From: Oscillospiraceae bacterium
GTDB lineage: Bacteria > Bacillota > Clostridia > Oscillospirales > Oscillospiraceae
Length of the DNA stretch: 64,000 nucleotides
Direction: 5' to 3'
Assembly: GCA_902802565.1 (NCBI GenBank)
Contig: CADCMP010000002.1
Coordinates: 1-64,000, forward strand
In this document: one piece after another, positions 25,730 through 34,729 of the stretch
Numbering within the stretch: the stretch's first letter is position 1
How the letters are laid out: each line of letters begins with the position of its first letter
Made by a program: the position numbers and the translations under genes
Notes under the pieces: model-generated
What the model was told of the DNA's origin: nothing
What the model saw: the letters and a program-made list of their open reading frames with translations, nothing else
The model's database searches: none

Positions 25730-25930
25730 TTAGTTGAGGCCGTATTTTCTGTTGAACTTATCAACACGTCCGCTGGTGTCTACCAGTTTCTGCTTGCCAG
25801 TGTAGAAAGGATGGCATTTGGAGCAAATCTCAATGGTGATGTCCTTCTTGGTAGAGCCGGTGTGATAAACAGCACCGCAAGCGCAGCGAATCGTAGTCTG
25901 CTCGTAATTCGGATGAATTCCCTGTTTCAT
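25730..25930 (-). CDS. rpmE: 50S ribosomal protein L31, zinc-containing
   Basis: This is a 66-aa large-subunit protein. It opens [12 protein letters not shown] and ends with [10 protein letters not shown]. Four zinc-ligand positions are CAC (residues 16 and 18) and CSKC (36 and 39), so this is the zinc-bound (C+) form rather than the zinc-free paralogue made in zinc starvation. It is monocistronic, with its own promoter about 90 nt upstream, an AAGGAGA ribosome-binding site and a terminator. No Zur-like site is evident. Confidence 0.98.
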   Translation of the reverse strand: MKQGIHPNYEQTTIRCACGAVYHTGSTKKDITIEICSKCHPFYTGKQKLVDTSGRVDKFNRKYGLN

Positions 25931-25995
25931 AATAGTAATCTCCTTCGTAGGCTACCTTGATGTGCAGTGACTGCTGGATACAAGGTGCAGAGGAT

Positions 25996-26024
25996 ATATT
26001 AACATAAGTGATTGGTGTCTGCAA
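25996..26024 (-). promoter_or_regulatory. probable sigma-A promoter of rpmE
   Basis: On the minus strand TTGCAG (26019-26024), 17 nt and TAATAT (25996-26001). It gives a leader of about 60 nt, and lies between the addA stop (26063) and rpmE. Confidence 0.55.
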
Positions 26025-26062
26025 CAACTTTTTTCGCTGTTTTTGCGTATTTTTTTCCTGTT

Positions 26063-29000
26063 TCAGGCCTCATTCAGGGGCACTTCCACCGATTGTCCCA
26101 CATCCAGGAAGCAAAGGAATGCCTGCGACACCGCTTTTCCGATCATCTCCCTGAGTGCAATGGCATACGCCTTTATCTGCGGGCGGTATCGATCCACATG
26201 CTCTTCCAGGGAGCCTTCCTCAATCCGGTCCGTCTTATAATCCACAAGTATCACTTTCCCGTCTTCCTCGAACCAGCAGTCAATGGCGCCTTGAAGAAGG
26301 ATCGTTTCTTCGGTTCCTTCCTCCGGAAGAAGTTCCTGGGAAGGGACCAGAACCGAGAAGGTGTATTCCCGCCGGAGCCCGGCGAAGTTGTTTTTGATCC
26401 GCATCCCCACCGGTGACTGGAGAAACTTCAGGATGGACGCTGTGTTCACCAGCCTCTTTTCCTCTTCGCTGATCAGGCCCTGTTCCTGTATGTGATCCAT
26501 CTGCTGCCGGATCTCTGTTTCCGATTCCACCCTGTCAAGATCCAGATGCTGCAGCACAAGATGGGTCAGCGTGCCTCTTCTGGTGCTTCCCTTCTCCTTT
26601 CTGCGCAGGTAGTCATGGAAGGACTCGAAATCCGATCGGTTTTGAGCAATGAGCCGCTTTTCTTCCAGCTGCGGCTCCGGTTCCGGACCGGCCAGGCGGC
26701 GCTTTAACTCCGTAGCGGTGATTTTGCTCGGGATCTTCGTGTCCTGAGCATAAGGGTACTGATAATTCAGATTGTTATGGAGTGCAGTGACCCATAGTTC
26801 GTCCATCTCCGCATCCTGCTGCAGCCGTTCTTTTTCTTCCTCGGCTTCCGTGGTGCCGACTTCGTGAAGGACGTGCCACCGGAAATGTTCTCCCTCGTCG
26901 GCGAGGCAGGTATACAGCATCCACTGCAATGGTGAGGCGGCTTTTTCAATCAGTTCCGGATTCATCGGCCGGCGGGCAAGGGCTTTCTTCTCTTCCGCAA
27001 ATTTTTCCGCTTTGTTCATAGCGCCGGTAATAAACAGCTGTTCCTTCGCCCGGGTAAGCGCCACATACAGAAGCCGCATCTCTTCTGAGATGGTTTCCTG
27101 CTCCAGACGGTTTCGGATAGCAAGACGCGCCATCGTCGGATACGCAATCCGCTGTTCCCTGTCCACCACCTTCGGGCCCAGTCCGAGCTTGGGATGGACC
27201 AGGACCGGTTCCCGGGAATCGCTTTTATTAAACTGCCGCCCGGTATCGCTGAGAATCACAACCGGATATTCCAGTCCTTTTGATTTATGGATGGAAGTAA
27301 TCTGAACGGCCGATCCTTCCTGCGCAGCACCGGCAGGGACCGTGCCTCTCTCTTCCTGGTTTTTCAGCCACAGAATAAATCGGTGGACCCCATGGTATCC
27401 TGTCTCTTCAAATCGTTTGGTGTAATCAAGCAGAATCAGGAGATTTTCTCTTCGTGATTCTCCCCCGATCATGGCACCATAGGTTGCAATGGCATTCAGA
27501 TCATCGTATATCATCCAGAGAAGGGTGCTCAGCCCGATATCCGGTGCCAGCAGCCGATACTTTTCCAGCAGCGACAGGAACCTTCCGCACGCGGGAATCT
27601 CCTCGAATGCCCGGGTCACGGCCTCGTAGCATCCTTCACCTTCTTCCTGCTGGCTGCGCAGGTGTGTCAGTTCGTCCGGTGTCACACCGAACAGAGGTGA
27701 ATTGAGCACCGCAATCAGCGGGATGTCCTGATGGGGATTGTCGATCACTTTCAGAAGTGACAGGATCGTTGAAACCTCCATCGTGCGGAAGAAGGTCCCT
27801 CCTCCGCCGGCGTTGGCTGGGATCCCGTTCTCCTCCAGTACTTCCTGATAGGTCTTCCCTGTCGCATTGGCAGAGCGCAAAAGGATTGCAATGTCGCCAA
27901 ACTCCAACGGCCTGGAATCGTTCTCTACTTTCGCCCCGGTGTTCATCAGCCTGCGGATCAGTTCCGCTACTGCCTGGGCTTCGCGGCGAACCTTGTCCGG
28001 TGCGTCGTCCTCCTCCATATCTCCGTTATCCAGCACGATCAGCTCCGGCAGCGGAGCATCTCCTTCGAAATAGTCCGCACCGAAATGCAGGGAGGCATCC
28101 TCATCATACAGGATCTCTCCCACCGCCGGGGACATGCAGGTGCGGAACGTCTGATTGACTGCCCCTATAATTTCCTTGCGGGAACGGAAGTTTTCCTGTA
28201 GGAGGATCCGTTTCGGTTCCCGTTCTTCTGCCGATTCGCAGGGAACGTACTCATGGTATTTCCGCAGGAAGATCTGCGGATCTGCCAGCCGGAACCGATA
28301 GATGGACTGTTTGACATCACCCACCATGAAAAGATTATTCCCGTCTCTTGAGACGGCGTTAAAAATATGCTCCTGAACTTCGCTGACATCCTGATACTCG
28401 TCGATCATGATCTCGCGATAGCGTTCTGTCAAAGCCTCCGCCACCGAGGACGGTGCTCCGTTTTCGTCCTCCAGCAGTTTCACGGCGTAATGCTCCAGAT
28501 CAGAAAAATCCAAAACGGATGCCCGGCGCTTTGCTCCTTGATACTCTTCAGAAAAATCCAGAACCAGATCCATCAGAGCACACATGGACGGCGCCATGCA
28601 ACGGATCTCTTCTGTCAGCTGCTGTCCGTTCCGTAAAAAGGGCTCCGTAATCTTCTGAAGCTTTCCTCTGCACGTGGTGCGAAGTTCTTTGACGCGGTCC
28701 ATGAAATCACAGCTGATGTTCTTTCCCACGGTCATCCGCTGTACTTCGATCTCCGCAGTTTCCGCTGCTGCCTGCCAGCCGGACCGTGTCCCGTTCAGGA
28801 ACTCCTTCAGACGGTCCCGCAGATCTTCCAGCGGAGGCCCGCATTTGACATACGCCTCTCCATAATCTCTCGCCATCTCCTGCAGGGTCTCATCCCACAG
28901 CGTGACCCAGGCGCCTGCAAATTCTTCTGCCTGACGGAGCAGCTCCCGCCCCCAGACAGTCTCGCCGGGATCCTTCCCGGAAGCGGTAAGGTATTGTTCC

Positions 29001-29596
29001 TTCTGTTCCTGCGCCCAGGCAGCGGGATCGGCATGACACTGCATCTTCTCATAAACATCCATGGCAAGTTCCACCAGACGGGCATCGTCCCGTCCGGTTC
29101 CCACGGTATTTACCAGTTCTTCAAATCCTTCGTATTCCGCCATCTTTTCATACCGGTTTTCCATGACCCGGTCCATAGCAGACTGTTTCATCATGGATGC
29201 CCTGTCTTCATCCAGAACCCGAAAATCGGGCGCGATACCCAAAGCATGGCTGTTTTCTCGAAGGATATTCTGGCAGAAGCTGTGGATTGTTCCGATGGAT
29301 GCCTGCGAACAGAGAAGATGCTGTTCCTTCAGGCGGCGGTCACCGGGATGCTCCCGCATAGCCTCCTGTATGGCATGTCCGATCCGGCTCTTCAGCTCGG
29401 TCGCCGCTGCTTTGGTAAAGGTAATGATCAGAAACTCCTGAATGGACGCCGGTTCCGCCGGATCAAGGATCGCCGACAGGACGCGTTCCGTCACCACACG
29501 GGTCTTTCCACTGCCTGCTGCTGCGGAGACAAGCACGGAGCTTCCCCGCAGTTCAATGGCTTTTTTCTGAGCTGCAGTAGGTTCAAATCTGCTCAT
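26063..29596 (-). CDS. addA: helicase-nuclease AddA subunit
   Basis: AddAB is the Gram-positive counterpart of RecBCD and prepares double-strand breaks for RecA. AddA (1177 aa) has the UvrD-like motor with Walker A AAAGSGKTRVV (about residues 25-35), motif II IMIDEYQDVS (about 393), VGDVKQSIYRFR (motif III) and VALTRAKEQLFI (motif VI). The C-terminal RecB-type nuclease carries the ILVDYKTDRI motif (about 1121), with the Asp and Lys needed for cutting. The start is an ATG at 29596, and the gene overlaps the end of addB by 14 nt. Chi recognition cannot be read from the sequence. Confidence 0.97.
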   Translation of the reverse strand: MSRFEPTAAQKKAIELRGSSVLVSAAAGSGKTRVVTERVLSAILDPAEPASIQEFLIITFTKAAATELKSRIGHAIQEAMREHPGDRRLKEQHLLCSQASIGTIHSFCQNILRENSHALGIAPDFRVLDEDRASMMKQSAMDRVMENRYEKMAEYEGFEELVNTVGTGRDDARLVELAMDVYEKMQCHADPAAWAQEQKEQYLTASGKDPGETVWGRELLRQAEEFAGAWVTLWDETLQEMARDYGEAYVKCGPPLEDLRDRLKEFLNGTRSGWQAAAETAEIEVQRMTVGKNISCDFMDRVKELRTTCRGKLQKITEPFLRNGQQLTEEIRCMAPSMCALMDLVLDFSEEYQGAKRRASVLDFSDLEHYAVKLLEDENGAPSSVAEALTERYREIMIDEYQDVSEVQEHIFNAVSRDGNNLFMVGDVKQSIYRFRLADPQIFLRKYHEYVPCESAEEREPKRILLQENFRSRKEIIGAVNQTFRTCMSPAVGEILYDEDASLHFGADYFEGDAPLPELIVLDNGDMEEDDAPDKVRREAQAVAELIRRLMNTGAKVENDSRPLEFGDIAILLRSANATGKTYQEVLEENGIPANAGGGGTFFRTMEVSTILSLLKVIDNPHQDIPLIAVLNSPLFGVTPDELTHLRSQQEEGEGCYEAVTRAFEEIPACGRFLSLLEKYRLLAPDIGLSTLLWMIYDDLNAIATYGAMIGGESRRENLLILLDYTKRFEETGYHGVHRFILWLKNQEERGTVPAGAAQEGSAVQITSIHKSKGLEYPVVILSDTGRQFNKSDSREPVLVHPKLGLGPKVVDREQRIAYPTMARLAIRNRLEQETISEEMRLLYVALTRAKEQLFITGAMNKAEKFAEEKKALARRPMNPELIEKAASPLQWMLYTCLADEGEHFRWHVLHEVGTTEAEEEKERLQQDAEMDELWVTALHNNLNYQYPYAQDTKIPSKITATELKRRLAGPEPEPQLEEKRLIAQNRSDFESFHDYLRRKEKGSTRRGTLTHLVLQHLDLDRVESETEIRQQMDHIQEQGLISEEEKRLVNTASILKFLQSPVGMRIKNNFAGLRREYTFSVLVPSQELLPEEGTEETILLQGAIDCWFEEDGKVILVDYKTDRIEEGSLEEHVDRYRPQIKAYAIALREMIGKAVSQAFLCFLDVGQSVEVPLNEA

Positions 29597-32500
29597 GCCG
29601 GTCTTCCGCCTCCTTTTGGATCCGACTCCAGATCTCCTGATCGTCGAATTTTTTCATATATCGCACGGAATCCTTCTGATTTCCGTTTTCAAAATGACAT
29701 GCTTCCCGGTAGGCACAGTAGTTGCAGCCGTTGCTGGTCGCATTGCGATACCACGGCTGTGCATCAATATTGCCTTCCCGGATCTTTTTTGTCAGTTCCG
29801 TCAGCGTCACTTCCACATGCTGCATCAGAAGGTCGAACTGCCTGATATCTGCGATCGACCCCTTCAACACGCCATCCTTGCCCGCGGACACGGGAACGAA
29901 GCGCTTCGGCATGCCCCGTTCCATGGCCTCCAGAACACCCTCGTCATTGAGTACCAGCCCGCTGCGTTTCAGTTCCTTGGTTCTCTCTTTCTCCGTCTTC
30001 TCGGCATCGGATGGCCCATCCATGGACAGCATCGTGTCCCGCGCGGGAATATACAGCACCCCGGCGGGCTCCGTCTCTTTTCCGTATTTGTTCTCTCCAT
30101 ACTTCCACAGCACATTCAGGTAAAGAAGCATCTGCAGATTGCGGCCGAACCATACTTCGGAAAGATCGAATTTCTTTTTTCCGGTCTTATAATCCACGAC
30201 TCGGAGATACAGTTTTCCATCATGTTCCCAGCCGTCGATTCGGTCCGCGATGCCGGTGAGCTGCAGTAATGCGTCCGGATCTCCCAGCTGCATCGCCGGA
30301 AAATCCCGGTCTTCGCTGAAATTCAGCTCGAATTCTATGGGAACAAATTCTGAAACGCGTAGCTCCTCTGCCATATTTCCCACGACCTGATGAACGTTTT
30401 CCCGAAGTCGTCCGAACAGATAGCGAAACCGTTTGCTCTGTCCCTCCAGGCCTGCCATCTCTTCCTCCACATACTGTTCCACTACCTGATCGGTGATCTC
30501 ATGGATCCGCTCTGCAGTGACCGTATGGAATCCGCCCTCCTCCGAAATCTGTTTTGCCACATGTTCCAGCACATAATGCATAAAAGTTCCGATCTCCGCC
30601 GGTGTGATTCCGGAGGCCTGCCTTTCTTCCGCTTTCATACCGTACTGCATGAAATAGGAAAATGGACAGCCGGCCATGGTGTCGATTCGGGAGGGGGACA
30701 GCCGGAGCGTTTTCCCGTAAAGACGGGATACCGCCTCCTCTGTAAGCGATCCCCGGGAAAAATGAGCGGCTCTCTGAAGTTTCTCGTATTGTTCCGGAGC
30801 TTCTTTCTGAAGCCGGGCTCTTGCCGCTGCCGCGCCTGGCCTGAAATCATGAAACGCTTCTGCCGCCATCTCCGCAGCAGGACGCTCCGCGTTGCTTCGA
30901 AGAAGATCGATATCCACCGGGCGGATCTCTCCGCCAAAGATTTCCTGTGCTCGGCGCATGACCACCGACGGCTCCTGTACGTCTCCCCCTCGAGTCCTGC
31001 TGTAGCACAGCAACATTTTCTCCTGCGGCAGAGTAAAGGTATTGTAAATGGTAAAATACTCTTTCCAGAGCCAGAGGTCGGACCAGCGGCCCATGGTCAG
31101 ATCGATACTGCGAAGGAACTGCTTCTCCTCCTCGGTAAAGACGCCGACTTCTCCGGAAAACCTGGGGAGCTGGTCTTCCGATGCCCCCAGCACGATGAGA
31201 TAACGGATGTTTCTTCTCCGCATCCGTTCAAAATCACCTGCGGATACACTGTCCAACGACACGGGGATCGTTCCGATATCATACTGGGAAAGCATCTGCA
31301 GGAGAAGCTTTCCGTAGGTCTCCACATCTGCGGAAACATCTCCCATCACAGCGTTCATCTGCTCCAGTGCGGAAAGAAGAATCTCCCAGATCTGTTCATA
31401 TTCCTCTGCCTCGGACTTCTGGTCTTCCTCTCGCAGTTTCTGTGCGCGGGAACGCAGCACCTGCGGAAGCTGGCTGTTCTCCAGAAACTCCACCAGATTT
31501 TCCGTGTGCCCGCTGACCGTATGCGTATTGACACTGGCATCATAAAAACGTTTCAGCGGAGCAACGATCTTCCGCCGAAGCATCTGTATGGTGCTGAGGG
31601 TTTGTCTGGCGCGATCCGTCCAATCACAGCCGTAACCGCCCGGATGGCGGTTCCACGGTTCTTCAAACAGCCACTCCCGACCTCTCAGATTCCAAGTGAT
31701 CGTGTAGTTCTCCAGCAGATCACCTTCCTCCGGGGACAGTCCCGTGAGGCCGGTACGGACATATTCCAGAAGTTCTTCCGTATCCCAGCCGCCGGCAACG
31801 TTTTCATACACGCTGCGAAGAAGGGACGGCAGTGATTTTGCCAGAAGATCCGATCTGCGGGTCAGATACAGCGGAACATCATAATGACGGAACATGCATT
31901 CCAGCATGGTGTCGTATTCTTCAAAACCGCGAACGGCGATGGCAATATCCCGCCATCTGCAGCCGGTCTCCCGGACCAGCTGCAGGCACGTAGCCGCGGC
32001 AAATTCACATTCTTCTTCCGGTGTTGACGCACTGTACAGCGCCACCACGTCCCTGCCTTCGTCCTGGTTCCAAACTGCATCTTCATAGGAAAACAGATGC
32101 TCATTATAGAACGCCAGCGCAGCATTCTTCTGTTCCTGAACGGAAAAGGACACTTCCTCGGTCTCAATCCCGCAGTCTTCCGCAATCCGCTCCAGCTGCC
32201 TTTTTGTGATCTTCGCCATTTCGAAGATCTCCTGATCCGAGTCTTCCATATTCAGGCATACCGTAACTTCCGCGCCTACACGAAGCATTGCTTCGATCAC
32301 ATCGAGCTCCTGCTGGCTGAAATCCGAAAAACCGTCGATATAGACGGTGCTGTGTTCTGAAATAAATTCATTGGGTATGCTGTCGGCAAACACATTCAGA
32401 AGATCGGAAGGATCCGAATGTCCGTTTGCCACCACTGATTCATACGCTTCCTGAATCAGCGCAAGATCTTCCAGCTTATCCCGGAGCAGTCCGCTGCAGC

Positions 32501-32924
32501 TTTCTGCGGTTTTTATCAGCATATCGGCTGTGATGCAGGATGTTTTCAGTTCCTGCATCTCCTGGAGCAGAATCTTCTGGTTCTCCGGTCTTCTGCGGGT
32601 GTTTCCGTAAACAGCCAGTTTCGGCCCGATGGATTCAATGGCGAGATTCATACAAAGAAGCCGCCCGCCATTGTCCAGAAGCGGTGCGCAGTCGGGACGG
32701 CTCGACAGCATCTGCATCGCCATGCGGCTAAAGGATTTTGCCGCCGCATGCATGGAGATATGGTTGCCGCAGACTTCGCACAACTCTCTCTCGGCCTCAT
32801 AGGTAAACTGATCCGGCACGATGAGAAGAATGTCGGTTTTCCCTTCTTCTGCCGCCTGACGGATCTGTCCCAGTATTTCACGTGTCTTGCCGGTTCCGGC
32901 AACGCCCGTGTACAATCTCAGCAT
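29583..32924 (-). CDS. addB: helicase-nuclease AddB subunit
   Basis: This is the partner subunit with an inactive helicase fold, a nuclease domain and an Fe-S cluster (1113 aa). Walker A GVAGTGKTREI sits at residues 7-17. The nuclease motif is LRVVDYKTGKKKF (about 937), followed by GRNLQMLLYL. The cluster ligands are a Cys in AGCPFSYFMQYG (about 765) and three in CNYCAYREAC (about 1080), the expected 1+3 layout. The ATG at 32924 has a GAGG site about 11 nt upstream. It is first in the addB-addA unit. Confidence 0.97.
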   Translation of the reverse strand: MLRLYTGVAGTGKTREILGQIRQAAEEGKTDILLIVPDQFTYEAERELCEVCGNHISMHAAAKSFSRMAMQMLSSRPDCAPLLDNGGRLLCMNLAIESIGPKLAVYGNTRRRPENQKILLQEMQELKTSCITADMLIKTAESCSGLLRDKLEDLALIQEAYESVVANGHSDPSDLLNVFADSIPNEFISEHSTVYIDGFSDFSQQELDVIEAMLRVGAEVTVCLNMEDSDQEIFEMAKITKRQLERIAEDCGIETEEVSFSVQEQKNAALAFYNEHLFSYEDAVWNQDEGRDVVALYSASTPEEECEFAAATCLQLVRETGCRWRDIAIAVRGFEEYDTMLECMFRHYDVPLYLTRRSDLLAKSLPSLLRSVYENVAGGWDTEELLEYVRTGLTGLSPEEGDLLENYTITWNLRGREWLFEEPWNRHPGGYGCDWTDRARQTLSTIQMLRRKIVAPLKRFYDASVNTHTVSGHTENLVEFLENSQLPQVLRSRAQKLREEDQKSEAEEYEQIWEILLSALEQMNAVMGDVSADVETYGKLLLQMLSQYDIGTIPVSLDSVSAGDFERMRRRNIRYLIVLGASEDQLPRFSGEVGVFTEEEKQFLRSIDLTMGRWSDLWLWKEYFTIYNTFTLPQEKMLLCYSRTRGGDVQEPSVVMRRAQEIFGGEIRPVDIDLLRSNAERPAAEMAAEAFHDFRPGAAAARARLQKEAPEQYEKLQRAAHFSRGSLTEEAVSRLYGKTLRLSPSRIDTMAGCPFSYFMQYGMKAEERQASGITPAEIGTFMHYVLEHVAKQISEEGGFHTVTAERIHEITDQVVEQYVEEEMAGLEGQSKRFRYLFGRLRENVHQVVGNMAEELRVSEFVPIEFELNFSEDRDFPAMQLGDPDALLQLTGIADRIDGWEHDGKLYLRVVDYKTGKKKFDLSEVWFGRNLQMLLYLNVLWKYGENKYGKETEPAGVLYIPARDTMLSMDGPSDAEKTEKERTKELKRSGLVLNDEGVLEAMERGMPKRFVPVSAGKDGVLKGSIADIRQFDLLMQHVEVTLTELTKKIREGNIDAQPWYRNATSNGCNYCAYREACHFENGNQKDSVRYMKKFDDQEIWSRIQKEAEDRHEQI

Positions 32925-32999
32925 TCTTTATATACCTCACTTACAGTGGATGTCATTCGTATGTATGCGTTCGACTTTCTAGTCTTTCTTTTAATATTG

Positions 33000-33120
33000 T
33001 ACGGAACCATTTCCAAAAAGAAAAGACCCTTTCCCCAATCTGTCACATTCTTTGCACAGGTTGGTTTCGAGGTCTTCGCAGACGCAGAATACCCGCTGCA
33101 ACGAAGCAGCGGGTATTTTT
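33000..33120 (+). ncRNA. candidate small structured RNA, unrecognised
   Basis: The gap between addB and citrate synthase (both on the minus strand) holds plus-strand structure. Two nested stems are AAGACC/GGTCTT (33023-33028 with 33071-33076) and CCAATCTGT/ACAGGTTGG (33035-33043 with 33056-33064). An intrinsic terminator follows: ATACCCGCTGC/GCAGCGGGTAT (33089-33099 with 33106-33116) plus a T-run. The second stem has a G-U pair on the plus strand that would be an A-C mismatch on the minus strand, and the T-run is on the plus strand. A weak promoter (TTCGAC, 16 nt, TAATAT) lies near 32970-32998. No known family is recognised. On the minus strand the outer stem plus TTTTCTTTTT could instead end the citrate synthase transcript. 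Confidence 0.4.
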
Positions 33121-33125
33121 GTCAG

Positions 33126-34490
33126 TTAGCGGTTTTCGATGGGAATGTATGCCGTCTTTGCAGGGATGGACCGGTATGCCGGACGCATGATACGTTTTCC
33201 GCTGATCACCTCTTCCATGCGGTGGGCGCACCAGCCGGCGCTCCTTGCAATGGCAAACAGCGGGGTATACAGTTCCACGGGAATTCCGAGCATCTGGTAC
33301 ACCAGTCCGGAATACATATCCACATTGGCACACAGCGGAAAGTCCCGGTTCTTGCGTTCCATGATCACCTTCGTACCAATGCTCTCGATGTTTTCCATCA
33401 GCTCCAGATCTTCCAGCCGGCCTTTTTCCTCAGCCAGCTTCCGGGCGTACTTTTTAATTATTACCGCACGGGGATCCGACATGGTATAGACCGCGTGTCC
33501 CAGACCATAGATCTTTCCAGATTTGTCGCCGCACTTCTTGTCCAGAATCCCTTCCAGATAAGCCCGGAGTTCTTTTTTGTCCTTCGTATCCGTCATGTCC
33601 TCTTTGACATGCGCGAACATCTCCATGACCTTGGCGTTTGCCCCGCCGTGGAGCGGTCCTTTCAGGGATCCCGCTGCCGCTGCGACGGCGCTGTAGGTGT
33701 CGGATCCGGTGGAGGACACACTGCGGCAGGTAAAGGTCGAGTTGTTGCCGCCGCCGTGATCGGCATGGATCATCAGCATCATGTCCAGGATCTTGGCCTC
33801 TTCTTCTGTATATTTTTTGTCCTTGCGGATCATCCGCAGGAAGTTTTCGGACAGAGAAAGGTTCGGTTCCGGGTTGTGGATATACAGAGATTTTCCCTGG
33901 TGATAATGCCGCATGACCTGATAGGAGTTCGCCACGATGAGCGGCATTCTTGCCACCACTTCCATGGACTGCCGAAGCAGGTTGTCCGGAGAGGTATCAT
34001 CCGGATTGTCATCATAGGAATACAGCGCAAGAATCCCGCGGGAAAGCTGGTTCATGATACTCTTGGAGGGCGCACGGAAAAGGACATCTTCATTGTATCC
34101 GAGGGGCAGCGACCGTGCTTCCGCCATCAGTTCTTTGAACCGGTCGAAATGCTGCTGATTCGGCAGCTGTCCCAGCAGGAGCAAAAATACGACTTCCTCA
34201 TAACCAAAGGTTTCCGATTTAATATGGGCATCCACGATATCAAACAGGTTGATTCCGCGGTAATACAGTCTGCCCGGCATGGGAACCCGCTGCCCGTCCA
34301 GGATGGAATAGCCCTGAACGCTGCCGACTCCGGTGATGCCGGCAAGCACGCCGGTACCATCGCTGTTTCGGAGGCCTCTTTTAATATCGGCAAGAGAAAT
34401 GTTCTGGTCGATCTGATAACTGCTTATGATGTGATCGTTCAGCTGATTCAGATCGTCTACCAGATGATTCCCTAATTTGATGTTGTCCAT
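33126..34490 (-). CDS. gltA: citrate synthase (Si type)
   Basis: This enzyme condenses acetyl-CoA and oxaloacetate to citrate. The catalytic residues are visible: HGGGNNSTFTCR (about residue 241, first His), YGLGHAVYTMSDPR (about 327, second His) and CANVDMYSG (about 382, catalytic Asp). The C-terminal RSAGWCAHRMEE and RPAYR supply substrate arginines. The length, 454 aa, is longer than Bacillus CitZ but usual for clostridial members. The ATG at 34490 is chosen on a GGAGAAG site 6 nt upstream; the longer frame to 34574 has none. It is divergent from aconitase and isocitrate dehydrogenase. Together they form the oxidative branch to 2-oxoglutarate, probably for glutamate synthesis. Confidence 0.96.
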   Translation of the reverse strand: MDNIKLGNHLVDDLNQLNDHIISSYQIDQNISLADIKRGLRNSDGTGVLAGITGVGSVQGYSILDGQRVPMPGRLYYRGINLFDIVDAHIKSETFGYEEVVFLLLLGQLPNQQHFDRFKELMAEARSLPLGYNEDVLFRAPSKSIMNQLSRGILALYSYDDNPDDTSPDNLLRQSMEVVARMPLIVANSYQVMRHYHQGKSLYIHNPEPNLSLSENFLRMIRKDKKYTEEEAKILDMMLMIHADHGGGNNSTFTCRSVSSTGSDTYSAVAAAAGSLKGPLHGGANAKVMEMFAHVKEDMTDTKDKKELRAYLEGILDKKCGDKSGKIYGLGHAVYTMSDPRAVIIKKYARKLAEEKGRLEDLELMENIESIGTKVIMERKNRDFPLCANVDMYSGLVYQMLGIPVELYTPLFAIARSAGWCAHRMEEVISGKRIMRPAYRSIPAKTAYIPIENR

Positions 34491-34524
34491 AGTTGCTTCT
34501 CCTATCTTACAGAGGGTGTTTCCT

Positions 34525-34553
34525 ATCATAGTACCATTCTTCTCGTTTTGCAA
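34525..34553 (-). promoter_or_regulatory. probable sigma-A promoter of citrate synthase
   Basis: On the minus strand TTGCAA (34548-34553), 17 nt and TATGAT (34525-34530), about 35 nt from the start codon. The -35 box coincides with one of the repeated TTGCAA motifs. Confidence 0.55.
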
Positions 34554-34677
34554 GTTTTTTCTTTTTAGTTGCAATTTTACCGGTCATTATTTCTATTTCT
34601 CCTATTGATTTCCACCAATTTTGCAATTTTTATTCGATATCTTTGCATTTCCTTGAATTTTACCATGCCTTGTGCAA
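34548..34677. repeat. spaced TTGCAA motifs in the citrate synthase-aconitase intergenic region
   Basis: TTGCAA occurs at 34548, 34569 and 34621, with near copies TTGCAT at 34643 and GTGCAA at 34672. Steps are 21, 52, 22 and 29 nt, three of them close to whole helical turns. Two copies share the longer TGCAATTTT context. They may be sites for a regulator of both transcription units, though A/T-rich chance repetition is possible. Confidence 0.35.
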
Positions 34678-34681
34678 TAAT
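34653..34681 (+). promoter_or_regulatory. probable sigma-A promoter of aconitase-isocitrate dehydrogenase
   Basis: TTGAAT (34653-34658), 17 nt and AATAAT (34676-34681), about 45 nt upstream of the aconitase ATG, which has an AAGAGGA ribosome-binding site. Confidence 0.45.
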
Positions 34682-34729
34682 ATCACAGAGTTTTCAATTC
34701 AACACATTAATAAATAAAAGAGGACAGTT

